Part shown: one piece after another, positions 15,926 through 25,006 of the stretch
Numbering within the stretch: the first letter of the stretch is position 1
Layout: the number at the start of each line of letters is the position of its first letter
Assembly: GCA_030841085.1 (NCBI GenBank)
Contig: JAVEDP010000025.1
Location: forward strand, 337,942 to 401,941
Length of the DNA stretch: 64,000 nucleotides
Source of the DNA: Pyrinomonadaceae bacterium
Lineage (GTDB): Bacteria; Acidobacteriota; Blastocatellia; Pyrinomonadales; Pyrinomonadaceae
Direction of reading: 5' to 3'
Position numbers and translations under genes: made by a program
Notes under the pieces: model-generated
Told to the model about the DNA's origin: nothing
Databases searched by the model: none
What the model saw: the letters and a program-made list of their open reading frames with translations, nothing else

Positions 15926-18658
15926 CTAAGGTTTTGCGTCCATCCAGTTGTCGGCAATTCCAACGTCAACAATCAGCGGCACATCCAAACTCACCGCCGA
16001 TTCCATTTCGCGCTTCAAAACTTCCGCTACATGTTCGGCCGCATCAGCTGAAACTTCAACCAGCAACTCGTCGTGAACCTGCATCAACAAACGGGCGTCC
16101 AACTGTTCGCGCTTGAACTCTTCATCAACGCGTAGCATAGCAATTTTTACAATGTCGCTGGCGGTTCCCTGGATAGGCATGTTGATGGCTTCGCGCTCGG
16201 CAGCTTTGCGAATGTTTGCGTTGCGATCGTTGATACCTTGGAGCGGACGAATGCGGCCATAAATAGAACGCACGTAACCATGTTCTCGCGCGCGCAACGG
16301 CACCTCTTCCATGTAACGCCGCACACCTTTGTAAGTATTGTAATAATCCTCGATGACTTTCTTTGCTTCCTGCCGCGAGATTCCGACGCGTTGCGACAAA
16401 CCCCACGGCTCGATTGCGTAGGCGATCGCAAAGTTAACTATTTTTGCAAAACGCCGCGCTTCTTTAAGTTCTTCATCAGTCTTCGCTCCGAAAACCAAAC
16501 GCGCCGTGCGTGCATGAATGTCTTCGCCATGCTGAAACGCCTCAAGCATTACCGCGTCCTGCGTGATGTGCGCCAGCAGTCGCAACTCGAGTTGCGAATA
16601 GTCGGCGGAAATTATTTTGTAGCCCTTTTCAGCCACAAACGCGCGCCGGATGCGGCGGCCGAGTTCGGTGCGAATGGGAATGTTCTGCAGGTTTGGTTCG
16701 CTGGAAGAAAGGCGACCCGTCGCCGCCACAGTTTGATTCAGCAGACAATGAATTCTGCCATCCGCAGCGATCTGATTTGGCAGCGCGTCCGTGTAGACGC
16801 TTTTCAACTTATCCAACTCGCGGTAGTCGATAATTAATCTTGGCAATTCATAAGTTTGGGCCAACTCTTCCAGCACCGCTTTGCTGGTCGAGATGCGGCC
16901 GGTTGAAGTCTTGCGGCCGGACGTCATTTCCAACTCCGAAAGCACTTCGCCGACTTGTTTGGGCGAACCGATATTGAATTCTCTGCCCGCCAACTCGTAA
17001 ATCTTGATTGTAAGTTTTTTCAACTCCATTCCGAGAAAATTCGAAAGATCGGAAAGCGTCGTGCGGTCCACTTTCAGCCCGGCTTGTTCCATGCGAAACA
17101 GAAGCGGCGCCAAAGGCAGCTCCATCTCGGTATAAATGGTTTCGAGTTTCTTTTCGAGGATACGCTGATGCAGCACGCGCGCCGTTTGGGCTGTCAGGTC
17201 GGCGGCGACTGCCGTGTCCCACTGCGCATCCGTCCAACCGTTCGCGGGCTTTGTGGTTTTCTCGACCTCGACCGCCTCGCGTGCGAGATCGCCGAGATCG
17301 TACTTGCTGCGATTCGGATCGATCAGATAAGCAGCAAGGAATGTATCGTCCTTTACACCTTCCAGCGTGATGTCGAGACCGCTCAGCAAGCCGATGGCAC
17401 GCTTCAAATCATGAACGGACTTTTCGATCAGACCGTTCGACAAAACTTCACGAAGCGCAGCGGTTGCTTCATTGCGCCCTTCCGCAAATTTATCGAGGTC
17501 GATGACCGCCGCAGTGCCCGCAGCGGTTGAGAACGCCAGCACCGAAGCTGCCTCATAATCAAAAGCGCATTGTTGCGCCTCGGTATCTGCAGGCGTCGAA
17601 TCAGCTACCGCAACGGCGACGCTTTCGGCGTCCCAGAATGTTTTGATTAAGCGGTCCAGCCCGGCGCGCGAATCGATCAGTTCGTAGTTGAGGTCTCCGC
17701 TTGCCGCGGCGGGCTTGCTGGCGGCATCCGCAAATTCGCGCGTCAACGCGGAAAACTCCAGCTCCTTGAACAATTCGTAAGCGGCAGCGCGATCCGGTGG
17801 CCGGGCTTTGATCTGGTCCAAATCCAACTCGATGTCGAGATCGAGGCGGATGCGCGCCAACTCGCGCGATTGGCGAATCAAATCCGGATTGTTGTGCAGC
17901 GACTCGCGATAGGTCTTGTGCTTCACTTCTTCCCAGCGGTCGAGCGCATTATCAATCGAGCCAAACTGGTTAATGATTTGCACCGCGCCTTTTGCCCCAA
18001 TGCCCGGCGCGCCGGGAATGTTGTCGATTGAGTCGCCCATTAGACCGAGCAGATCGACAACTTTGGTGGCAGGCACACCGAATTTTTTCTCGACCCAGGC
18101 CTCATCGCACCACTCGATCGGCGGCACGTATTCCTTGCGCTTTACCACCTGGGAATTTGTGCGCATGCAGACCACGTAAGGATTCGCAACGAGCTGGCAC
18201 ATGTCTTTGTCATTCGAAACAATCACCGCCTGCAGCTTTTCTTCAGCGACTTTTTTGGCGAGCGTGCCAATTACGTCGTCAGCCTCGTAGCCTGGGGAAT
18301 TAATCACTGGAATATTAAACGCTTCGCAAAGCCGTCTGATGTAGGGGAGTTGCGATGCGAGATCTTCGGGCATCGCCAAGCGGTTGGCTTTGTAGTCGGC
18401 AAACGTCTCGTGACGAAAAGTCTTCTCGCCCGATTCAAAAATCGCCGCGATATAGTTTGGCTTCTCATCCGTCAACAGCTTGCGCAGCATGTTTGTGAAG
18501 ATGTAAACGGCTTGCGTTACCTGGCCCTTGGAATTAGCGAGAGGCGCCGCACGATTCGCCATCGGCGCAAAAAAAGCGCGGAAGATATGCGACATGGAAT
18601 CGATTAGAAAAACTCTCTCGACTGGTTGGGCACCAGCAGGAGCTTGCTTTGTTGGCAT
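15926..18658 (-). CDS. polA: DNA polymerase I, proofreading site probably lost
   Basis: 910 residues. The 5'-3' exonuclease domain occupies about 1-300 (FLIDSMSHIFRAFF, SNDKDMCQLV, MGDSIDNIPGAPGIG). The middle domain aligns with the 3'-5' exonuclease, but its first motif reads VAVAVADSTP instead of the DxE motif, so at least one metal ligand is gone; isolated Asp residues remain in the later motifs. The polymerase domain is intact: motif A SADYSQLELRLLAHI, O-helix RRFAKIVNFAIAYAI and motif C MQVHDELLVEV. The O-helix lysine and tyrosine region is slightly divergent. Used in repair and Okazaki-fragment processing. A near-consensus promoter sits so close that the mRNA is probably leaderless. Confidence 0.95.
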   Translation of the reverse strand: MPTKQAPAGAQPVERVFLIDSMSHIFRAFFAPMANRAAPLANSKGQVTQAVYIFTNMLRKLLTDEKPNYIAAIFESGEKTFRHETFADYKANRLAMPEDLASQLPYIRRLCEAFNIPVINSPGYEADDVIGTLAKKVAEEKLQAVIVSNDKDMCQLVANPYVVCMRTNSQVVKRKEYVPPIEWCDEAWVEKKFGVPATKVVDLLGLMGDSIDNIPGAPGIGAKGAVQIINQFGSIDNALDRWEEVKHKTYRESLHNNPDLIRQSRELARIRLDLDIELDLDQIKARPPDRAAAYELFKELEFSALTREFADAASKPAAASGDLNYELIDSRAGLDRLIKTFWDAESVAVAVADSTPADTEAQQCAFDYEAASVLAFSTAAGTAAVIDLDKFAEGRNEATAALREVLSNGLIEKSVHDLKRAIGLLSGLDITLEGVKDDTFLAAYLIDPNRSKYDLGDLAREAVEVEKTTKPANGWTDAQWDTAVAADLTAQTARVLHQRILEKKLETIYTEMELPLAPLLFRMEQAGLKVDRTTLSDLSNFLGMELKKLTIKIYELAGREFNIGSPKQVGEVLSELEMTSGRKTSTGRISTSKAVLEELAQTYELPRLIIDYRELDKLKSVYTDALPNQIAADGRIHCLLNQTVAATGRLSSSEPNLQNIPIRTELGRRIRRAFVAEKGYKIISADYSQLELRLLAHITQDAVMLEAFQHGEDIHARTARLVFGAKTDEELKEARRFAKIVNFAIAYAIEPWGLSQRVGISRQEAKKVIEDYYNTYKGVRRYMEEVPLRAREHGYVRSIYGRIRPLQGINDRNANIRKAAEREAINMPIQGTASDIVKIAMLRVDEEFKREQLDARLLMQVHDELLVEVSADAAEHVAEVLKREMESAVSLDVPLIVDVGIADNWMDAKP

Positions 18659-19108
18659 GTGTTTCGATGATAGTGAGGCGGTTTCGGAGTGTCAATTGAG
18701 GTAATGATCCTTGTTGAGGCTGCGATCACGCGAACACTGGGACCGCGGCCGTCTCGGCCGCAATGAGCGCGAAAGCGCGAAAGATATTTGGCAACACACG
18801 ATCTGTGGGCGATCGCATCAATCTGTCATAAACAATAATTCTAACGATGGCTGCACTCTTCGCGCTTTGCGCTCATTGCGGGCGGGACGCCCGCGGTCCC
18901 AGTGAGATGGGCCTTTTATTTGAGATGGACCTTTTATTCCTCTGAGCTCAGAGGGGTGTGGCATTCGCTCCTTTGATTCCTGACAGGTGTAGCATGTGAG
19001 CCACATGCCTGGGCCGAAGAGTATCAATTACATGACATTGAGACTCGGCACAATCATTGCTCGTTAATCTGCGTTAAGATTTTTCAACCCCATGAGGACC
19101 AATAACAC
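18659..19108. other. 450-bp gene-free region with a large inverted repeat
   Basis: Beyond the polA promoter it contains an inverted repeat with arms at about 18737-18781 and 18859-18903. Each arm has a CGGCCG- or CGGGCG-type palindrome next to an AATGAGCGC segment, separated by ~75 bp of AT-richer DNA. The stretch 18905-19080 has no recognised feature apart from a small palindrome CCTCTGAGCTCAGAGG at about 18939-18954. Confidence 0.6.
18667..18695 (-). promoter_or_regulatory. Strong promoter of polA, likely leaderless transcript
   Basis: On the minus strand, TTGACA (18695-18690), 17-bp spacer, TATCAT (18672-18667), then only 8 bp to the polA ATG at 18658. Transcription would begin within 1-3 bp of the start codon, and no Shine-Dalgarno is present. 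Confidence 0.65.
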
Positions 19109-20017
19109 TTGATCAAGCAAACCACACTTGGTTCATCAGTTGAAACGGACGGCGTCGGGCTGCACACGGCGGTGCCGGTAAGAGTTCGTTTGGTTCCGGC
19201 GCCGCCTGACACTGGATATGTGTTTCGTCGCACTGATTTGGGCGGCTTTGAAATTCCCGCTACCGTTGAGTCCGTCGCGCACTGTGGTTACGCAACGACC
19301 TTGATGCGCACCGGCGTGATGCTCTCGACGGTTGAGCACCTGCTGTCGGCGCTGCGCGGTCTAGGCGTCGATAACGTTTACATCGATGTCGACAATCTGG
19401 AGATTCCCATTCTCGACGGTTCGGCTGAAGTATTTGCCGAGATGATCGAGCAGGCCGGAATTGTCGAACAGCCGTTGGCCCGTCGCGCGCTGCTGGTTCG
19501 TGAAAAGGTTTCGTTTCAGCAGGGCGACCGGCGCATTAGCGTCGAACCCGGCGACCACTACGAGGTCGATTGTTTGATCGACTTCCCTCACCCGCTGATT
19601 GGCGTGCAACAGTTTTCACTGCATTTGAATGACGGCGCTTTTAGTCGCGAGATCGCCGCCGCCCGCACGTTTGGTTTTACTCATGAAATTGAAGCGTTGC
19701 GACGGGCGAACCTGATTCGCGGTGGTTCGTTGGACAATGCCATCGTGCTAACGCCGAATGGCATGCTCAATGAAACTGGACTGCGTTTTCGTGATGAGTT
19801 TGTGCGTCACAAGATTCTGGACATCATCGGCGATCTCGCGTTGTTGGGAATGCCAATCGTTGGAAAGGTTGTTGCGGAACGCAGCGGTCACATCATGCAC
19901 GCCGGCTTAATGTCCAAACTATTGCGCATGCGTTCGGCGTGGGACATTGTTGATATGCCTGAAATACCGGTCCAAAGTCCAATGTCCAATGTCCAAAGTC
20001 TTGTTTCCGCGACTTGA
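19109..20017 (+). CDS. lpxC: UDP-3-O-acyl-N-acetylglucosamine deacetylase, TTG start
   Basis: Zinc deacetylase performing the committed step of lipid A synthesis. 302 residues. Motifs: IKQTTLGSSVETDGVGLHT at the N terminus, STVEHLLSAL with the first zinc His, then RHKILDIIGDLALLG with the second zinc His and Asp, and GHIMHAGLMSKLLR with the catalytic His. No FabZ fusion. Start TTG 19109 with GAGGA upstream; no ATG fits the family start. The last ~15 codons run into a heptanucleotide repeat, giving an odd tail QSPMSNVQSLVSAT absent from typical LpxC. Confidence 0.95.
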   Translation: MIKQTTLGSSVETDGVGLHTAVPVRVRLVPAPPDTGYVFRRTDLGGFEIPATVESVAHCGYATTLMRTGVMLSTVEHLLSALRGLGVDNVYIDVDNLEIPILDGSAEVFAEMIEQAGIVEQPLARRALLVREKVSFQQGDRRISVEPGDHYEVDCLIDFPHPLIGVQQFSLHLNDGAFSREIAAARTFGFTHEIEALRRANLIRGGSLDNAIVLTPNGMLNETGLRFRDEFVRHKILDIIGDLALLGMPIVGKVVAERSGHIMHAGLMSKLLRMRSAWDIVDMPEIPVQSPMSNVQSLVSAT

Positions 20018-20107
20018 GTCATCAACTTTATCGTCTTTGGTCTTTATTCTTTGGTCTTTGGTCTTTGGTCTTTGACTTTGGACATTGGACTTTGGACCTT
20101 GGACTTT
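19970..20107. repeat. Heptanucleotide repeat, inverted pair (locus A)
   Basis: Left tract 19970-20000 is four 7-bp units (GTCCAAA, GTCCAAT, GTCCAAT, GTCCAAA). The right tract 20034-20107 is about ten 7-bp units of TTTGGTC and TTGGACT type in the complementary sense. The left tract lies inside the lpxC reading frame; the right abuts the stop of the kdsD-like gene. Confidence 0.9.
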
Positions 20108-20108
20108 T

Positions 20109-21092
20109 TCACAGTCCGCTGCGCACGATGTCGTGAAGTCTGATCAATCCCACACAAACTCGATCCCCATCCACCACCGGCAGCACTGAAATCTGCGAGC
20201 TGCGCTCCTCCATTAACCGCAAAGCGTCATAGGCCAGCAATCCAGGCTCGGCAACCACCGGATCCTTCGTCATGATCTCTCCGGACTTAAGAGCTTCCAG
20301 GGGGCCATGGTCCAAACGCTGCAGCGCGCGCCGCAAATCGCCGTCAGTAATAACGCCTGCTAGATGGCCGGCCTCATCGATAACGTTCACCGCACCGAGC
20401 CCGCCATCGCTGATTGCTTTCACAATTTGCAGCCACCCCGCACCTAAACTGATAGTCGGATTCTTGCCGCCGCCGTGCATTAAATCCGCGACCGTCAAGG
20501 TGAGCCTTTTTCCTAATTGGCCGGCTGGGTGGTTGACCGCAAAATCGTTCGGCGTCAGTCCCTTTACTTGCATAAGCGTGAGCGCCAACGCATCGCCAAT
20601 AGCGAGCGCCACGCTGGTACTGGTTGTCGGCGCAAGATTTAGTGGGCAGGCTTCGGCATTTACTGACGCGTCTATTATCGCGTCAGCGCGGCGTGCCAGC
20701 GTCGAATTTGGATTGCCAACCACAGCGACAATTGAGACGCTGCGGCGCTTGAGGTAAGGCAGCAGCTCGATCAATTCATTCGTTTCGCCGCTGTTGCTAA
20801 GAATCATCACGACGTCGTCCGAGTTGATGATTCCCATGCCGCCGTGGAGTGCATCCGACGGGTGCAGGTTAAGTGCGGCTGAGCCGGTGCTGGTCATGGT
20901 CGCCGCAATTTTCTGCGCGATGATGCCGGACTTGCCGACGCCAAGAATAACGATCTTGCCGCGACAGCCGACCAGCAGACCGACGACGCGCTCAACGTCA
21001 TCAGCATTCAGACGCGCCGCTGTGTCTGCAATTGCCTGCGACTCCAGACGAAGCACAGCAACAACCTGTTCAAAGTGACTCTTGTTATTCAT
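20109..21092 (-). CDS. kdsD: Arabinose-5-phosphate isomerase, KpsF/GutQ family
   Basis: 327 residues. Converts ribulose-5-phosphate to arabinose-5-phosphate, the first step toward Kdo for LPS. The SIS domain (about 40-180) shows VGKSGIIAQKIAATMTSTG, the His pair region HPSDALHGGMG and ILSNSGETNEL. Two CBS domains follow (about 205-327), with GVITDGDLRRAL and GLIRLHDIVRSGL. Domain order and length match KdsD/GutQ. It converges with lpxC, the other LPS gene here, across the heptad repeat. ATG 21092. Confidence 0.93.
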   Translation of the reverse strand: MNNKSHFEQVVAVLRLESQAIADTAARLNADDVERVVGLLVGCRGKIVILGVGKSGIIAQKIAATMTSTGSAALNLHPSDALHGGMGIINSDDVVMILSNSGETNELIELLPYLKRRSVSIVAVVGNPNSTLARRADAIIDASVNAEACPLNLAPTTSTSVALAIGDALALTLMQVKGLTPNDFAVNHPAGQLGKRLTLTVADLMHGGGKNPTISLGAGWLQIVKAISDGGLGAVNVIDEAGHLAGVITDGDLRRALQRLDHGPLEALKSGEIMTKDPVVAEPGLLAYDALRLMEERSSQISVLPVVDGDRVCVGLIRLHDIVRSGL

Positions 21093-21104
21093 TCAAGACA
21101 ACTT

Positions 21105-21132
21105 GATATACGAGTGCGCGCGGCTTTTGCAA
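21105..21132 (-). promoter_or_regulatory. Possible promoter of kdsD
   Basis: Minus strand TTGCAA (21132-21127), 16-bp spacer, TATATC (21110-21105), 12 bp from the ATG at 21092, implying a leader of only a few bases. Confidence 0.4.
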
Positions 21133-21281
21133 GTGGGCAGACTGCTGAAACAAGGTGCAAGCTGACAAATCTCACGATAGTGACGGGTCAAAAGCAAATA
21201 TCGTAGACACGCGAACGAGCGCTGGGCTATAGTGCGGCTTCGCCTGAACTTGGTCTGAATTTCATGTTAAGGAACTGCTAA

Positions 21282-21905
21282 ATGGGTTTACTCAATTTTC
21301 TTCCGCGCGAAGAGCAATACTTCGATCTTTTTATTCAAATGACTTTGTACATCTCTTCGGCAGCGCGGGAGCTGAAGGAGATGCTGGCAGACAAGAACCA
21401 CGATTATGTGGAGTACGCTCAGCGGATTAAGCGTCTCGAGCATGCCTGCGACGAACTAACTCACAATATTTCGACCAAGCTGAATAAGTCGTTCATCACA
21501 CCGTTCGACCGGGAAGACATTTACCTGATGTCGACCGCGCTCGACGACATCGTCGATCTAATTGACGACGCAGCCCGCGCGATAATCATTTTTGATGTGC
21601 ACGAGATAACCGACTACGCGCGCGATTTCGCGGACGTGATCGAACGGATGGCTGAGCAGCTTAAAGAGATTGTCTCGACACTCAAACGACCGAAGAACGT
21701 GACTCAGCGGTTGGTTGAAATTCATCGGCTGGAAAACGAAGGCGACGACATTTATCACGCGGCCATCGCCGAACTTTTCCACGACGAACACGATGCATTA
21801 ACTGTCCTGAAATGGAAAGAGGTCTACGAAAAGCTCGAGGCTGCGGTAGACCGTTGCGAGAACGTTGCTAACATTATCGAAAGTGTCATCATCAAACACA
21901 CCTAG
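21282..21905 (+). CDS. DUF47 family PhoU-like phosphate-transport regulator
   Basis: 207 residues, all-helical. MGLLNFLPREEQYFDLFIQ is the DUF47/TIGR00153 N terminus, followed by acidic metal-binding PhoU-like helices (EHACDELTHNISTKLN, FDREDIYLMSTALDDIVDLIDD, EVYEKLEAAVDRCENVANIIE). Such proteins are encoded with low-affinity Pit phosphate transporters and are thought to modulate them. AAGGA lies about 9 bp before ATG 21282. The pit gene starts 18 bp downstream. Confidence 0.93.
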   Translation: MGLLNFLPREEQYFDLFIQMTLYISSAARELKEMLADKNHDYVEYAQRIKRLEHACDELTHNISTKLNKSFITPFDREDIYLMSTALDDIVDLIDDAARAIIIFDVHEITDYARDFADVIERMAEQLKEIVSTLKRPKNVTQRLVEIHRLENEGDDIYHAAIAELFHDEHDALTVLKWKEVYEKLEAAVDRCENVANIIESVIIKHT

Positions 21906-21923
21906 TAAGCAGAAACCCACAAG

Positions 21924-22967
21924 ATGACAACGACTGCTTCCTTCGCGATTTTCATCATCTTCGTTGCTTTAATATTCGACTACACGAATGGCTTTCACGA
22001 TGCGGCGAATTCGATAGCTACCGTAGTTTCGACCCGCGTCCTATCGCCTGCCCTCGCGGTGATGTGGGCCGCGGCATTTAACTTCATAGCTTTCGCCATA
22101 CTGGGAACGCGTGTCGCCAAAACTATTGGCGGCGATCTCGTGCGCATAGAGCTGGTCGCCCAGGACGCGCGCCTTTACATGCTGCTCGCAGGCGTTATCG
22201 GCGCGATCGTTTGGAACTTGATCACTTGGTACGTGGGGCTTCCAACTTCAAGTTCACACGCCCTCATCGGCGGTTATGGGGGCGCCGCAATCGCCGCTTA
22301 TGGAAGTTTCGTTGGCATCCTCAAACCTGAAGGCTGGATCAAGACTGTAATATTTATCGTTGCCTCACCTGTGATTGGAATGGTGATGGGCTTCTTCTTG
22401 ATGGTTGCGGTCCACTGGATATTCAGGCGCGCAACGCCAAGAAACGTTGACAAGATTTTTCGGCGCGGGCAATTGCTTTCGGCAGCTGCGTACTCGCTCG
22501 GGCACGGAGGCAACGATGCACAAAAAACAATGGGCATCGTCACCGCGGTCCTGGTTGCCGGCGGACTTCTCGGCTCAGGCCCGGGCGGTAAGTTGCCGGA
22601 CATTCCCGTTTGGGTTGTATTGATGGCCCATGGGGCAATTGCCCTTGGCACGCTTTCCGGCGGCTGGCGCATTGTGCATACGATGGGTTCCAAGATTACG
22701 AAACTCAAACCCGTAGGCGGTTTCTGCGCAGAGACGGCGGGAGCAATCGCTTTGTTTGGAGCAACGCTGGCCGGCATTCCAGTTTCAACGACACACACGA
22801 TCACTGGCGCGATTATTGGCGTAGGGTCAACCCGCCGTCTGTCAGCTGTAAAATGGGGAGTCGCCCGAAGAATTGTATGGGCCTGGGTCCTGACCATTCC
22901 GGCCGCGGGTTCAATAGCCGCAGTCGTATTTTTCGTTTTTTACGGTGTGCATCGCCTGGCGCAATAA
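21924..22967 (+). CDS. pit: Inorganic phosphate transporter, PiT family
   Basis: 347-residue integral membrane protein with about ten hydrophobic segments. The two PiT signature repeats are present: FDYTNGFHDAANSIATVVSTR near the N terminus and SLGHGGNDAQKTMGIVTAVL in the middle, plus LPTSSSHALIGG and PVSTTHTITGAIIGVG. Co-transports metal-phosphate with H+ (or Na+). It forms an operon with the DUF47 gene, its usual partner. Confidence 0.95.
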   Translation: MTTTASFAIFIIFVALIFDYTNGFHDAANSIATVVSTRVLSPALAVMWAAAFNFIAFAILGTRVAKTIGGDLVRIELVAQDARLYMLLAGVIGAIVWNLITWYVGLPTSSSHALIGGYGGAAIAAYGSFVGILKPEGWIKTVIFIVASPVIGMVMGFFLMVAVHWIFRRATPRNVDKIFRRGQLLSAAAYSLGHGGNDAQKTMGIVTAVLVAGGLLGSGPGGKLPDIPVWVVLMAHGAIALGTLSGGWRIVHTMGSKITKLKPVGGFCAETAGAIALFGATLAGIPVSTTHTITGAIIGVGSTRRLSAVKWGVARRIVWAWVLTIPAAGSIAAVVFFVFYGVHRLAQ

Positions 22968-23146
22968 CTTGGCGCGCAATTCTTCGCAATCGTACCAACC
23001 GTTTATTCACTCCCACTCCAACTCCTATTTGAACTGCGGACCGGTCGGAACGCGAAGGCCACCTCAATAAATGCGGCGAATCACAGCCACAATTTCCGAG
23101 AGATGCCGACCCGCGCGCCGCTGTGCTATCTTTTCCTGCCCGATTT

Positions 23147-23223
<77 letters not shown>

Positions 23224-23251
23224 CCTCCCCCAGTTTCCTTTGCGCAACATC

Positions 23252-23647
23252 ATGTCGCCCGAGCTTCAGAATCAAAACGATCCCCGGCCAACGATTCTAG
23301 TCGTAGACGATTTCGACGACACGCGTCTGCTTTTGCGAACGTGGTTGCGCAAAAAAGGTTATCGCGTGGTAGAGGCGGAGAACGGCAACGAGGCCGTCGC
23401 GAAAGCGCGTGAGGTCGAACCCGATTTGATCATTATGGACGTCGAGATGCCGGAGCTTGATGGACTGTCCGCCACGCGAAAAATTCGGGCGGTGAAAGAC
23501 TCCGCAGTGCTGCCGATTATTGCGGTGTCCGCATATGGCGCGGATCAGTTTCGTGAACAAGCGCTTGCGGCTGGATGCAATGAATATGTATCCACGCCAT
23601 TCGAGCCCGACGAACTGGAAAAACTAATTCATTCTCTCATCGCATAA
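23252..23647 (+). CDS. Single-domain response regulator (CheY-like)
   Basis: 131 residues, receiver domain only. ILVVDDFDDTRLLLRTWL carries the acidic pair, DLIIMDVEMPELDGL the phospho-accepting Asp, and PIIAVSAYGA the conserved Ser/Thr position. The usual late Lys of the STPF/KPF motif is replaced: it reads VSTPFEPDEL, with Thr-Pro in place of Lys-Pro, so signalling may be altered. Translation must start at ATG 23252, because an extended frame would run back through tRNA-Arg. The secreted-protein gene follows after 12 bp. Confidence 0.9.
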   Translation: MSPELQNQNDPRPTILVVDDFDDTRLLLRTWLRKKGYRVVEAENGNEAVAKAREVEPDLIIMDVEMPELDGLSATRKIRAVKDSAVLPIIAVSAYGADQFREQALAAGCNEYVSTPFEPDELEKLIHSLIA

Positions 23648-23659
23648 CGATCTGATTTT

Positions 23660-24427
23660 ATGACCTTGGCTTCATCATCTGTTCGCCAAAATATTTTGTT
23701 ACTGGTCGGCGCAAGTTTGTTTTCGGTTTTATGCTGCGCCACGCAACTTCGCGCGCAAGCGACGACGTGTTCGATGAAACTGTCGGACCTGCCGCCGAGT
23801 GCGGAGTTGTTTGGCTTTCAGCTCGGCATGACAGCGGAACAAGTCAAGGCGCGTTTGCCACACATCGCCTTCGGTCGGGTTGATGCCTTTGGTGTTTCGA
23901 AGACGACGACCAATCCGGACTTCACCGCCGACGTTGATAAGACCGCTTTCGCAGGCGTCAGGACCATCTCGCTCGACTTTCTTGATAACCATCTAAGTTC
24001 GCTTTGGCTCGGCTATGAAAGCTCGTACAAATGGCAAACTGTGCCCGACTTTGCCGCCGGGATTTCACAGGCGCTGCACTTACCCAATGCCTGGGAATCG
24101 TGGAGAATGCGTGGCAGTCGCATTCGCTGTGCTGATTTTCAAATCACACTTTCGACGGTGGCAGGAGGCGCGAGCTTTCACTTGATCGATGAGACTGCCG
24201 AGAAAACAATAGCGACGCGGCGCGAAACAAAAGCTCAGGAAGAGGCTGCCGCCGCCGAGGGCGAAAGCCAAATAAGCGAAATCATAGCCGACCGGGAAAG
24301 TAAGGTTTATTATTCGGACGCCTGCCGGCCGGCGACTGAGGTCAAAGAAACAAATCGCGTTGTGTTCAGAACTACAGAAGACGCTGAAAAGGCCGGGTAC
24401 AAAGCGGGAAAGAAGTGCCAACGGTAG
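23660..24427 (+). CDS. Exported protein of unknown function (paralogue of the gene at 60885)
   Basis: 255 residues with an N-terminal signal (NILLLVGASLFSVLCCA, probable cleavage after LRAQA). The core has LFGFQLGMTAEQVKARLP, a segment TISLDFLDNHLSSLWLGY and LHLPNAWESWRMRGS followed by a Cys and a FHLIDE-type strand. The same order of motifs occurs in the protein at 60885-61478, so the two are paralogues. The C-terminal part after about 180 is charged and unique. No function known. The stop codon TAG overlaps the following repeat. Confidence 0.75.
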   Translation: MTLASSSVRQNILLLVGASLFSVLCCATQLRAQATTCSMKLSDLPPSAELFGFQLGMTAEQVKARLPHIAFGRVDAFGVSKTTTNPDFTADVDKTAFAGVRTISLDFLDNHLSSLWLGYESSYKWQTVPDFAAGISQALHLPNAWESWRMRGSRIRCADFQITLSTVAGGASFHLIDETAEKTIATRRETKAQEEAAAAEGESQISEIIADRESKVYYSDACRPATEVKETNRVVFRTTEDAEKAGYKAGKKCQR

Positions 24428-24560
24428 CATAGACTTTAGTCTGTGCTCTTTGGGGAAAACACAAGACTCGAACTCAATAGGCACTTGCGATGCCTGACAT
24501 AGTTGCTTAAATCTCAGGTCGTGCTCGTGGACGAAAACACCGACTAAAGTCTGTGCTACA
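24424..24560. repeat. Inverted pair of the GCATAGACTTTAGTCTG repeat
   Basis: Left copy at 24425-24447 and a partly degenerate right copy at 24538-24560, in opposite sense, about 90 bp apart. They fill the gap between the exported-protein gene and mscL. The right copy ends about 12 bp before the mscL ATG. Confidence 0.8.
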
Positions 24561-24574
24561 AAAGGAGCCCTGGA

Positions 24575-25006
24575 ATGATCAAAGAATTTCGTGAGTTCAT
24601 TGCGCGTGGCAACGTTATCGATTTGGCCGTGGCTGTAATTATTGGCGCGGCCTTTGGCAAACTCGTCACGTCGTTGGTGGAAGGAATCATCATGCCGCCC
24701 ATCGGCATGCTGCTCGGTGGCGTCGACTTTGCAAATTTATTTATCGACCTCTCCGGCAAAAACCCGGCGTCGCTGGCAGACGCGCAGGTCAGGGGCCTGC
24801 CGGTAATTGCCTATGGCGTGTTCCTGAACGACGTCATCAGCTTCCTAATCATCGCCTTCGTTGTCTTCCTGATCGTTAGGGCGATCAATAAGCGCAAGCA
24901 GGTGGAAGTGGTCGAACTGACAAAGGAATGTCCTTACTGCTTCTCCGCGATTCACATTGAAGCAACAAGATGCTCGGCGTGCACTTCTCAACTCCAGGCC
25001 GCTTAG
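24575..25006 (+). CDS. mscL: Large-conductance mechanosensitive channel with C-terminal zinc ribbon
   Basis: 143 residues. MscL opens under membrane tension to release solutes on hypo-osmotic shock. [20 protein letters not shown] is the amphipathic N-helix and pore-lining TM1, with GVDFANLF as the periplasmic turn, and [20 protein letters not shown] as TM2. In place of the usual short cytoplasmic helix, the end carries CPYC (about 117-120) and CSAC (about 132-135), a double CxxC zinc ribbon. The pore region is normal, so the channel should function; the ribbon may help pentamer assembly or gating. Confidence 0.93.
   Translation: MIKEFREFIARGNVIDLAVAVIIGAAFGKLVTSLVEGIIMPPIGMLLGGVDFANLFIDLSGKNPASLADAQVRGLPVIAYGVFLNDVISFLIIAFVVFLIVRAINKRKQVEVVELTKECPYCFSAIHIEATRCSACTSQLQAA

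Noticed and set aside
19970..20107. CRISPR array
   Set aside because: Units are 7 bp with no spacers. No cas genes in the window. The same holds for the other heptad loci.
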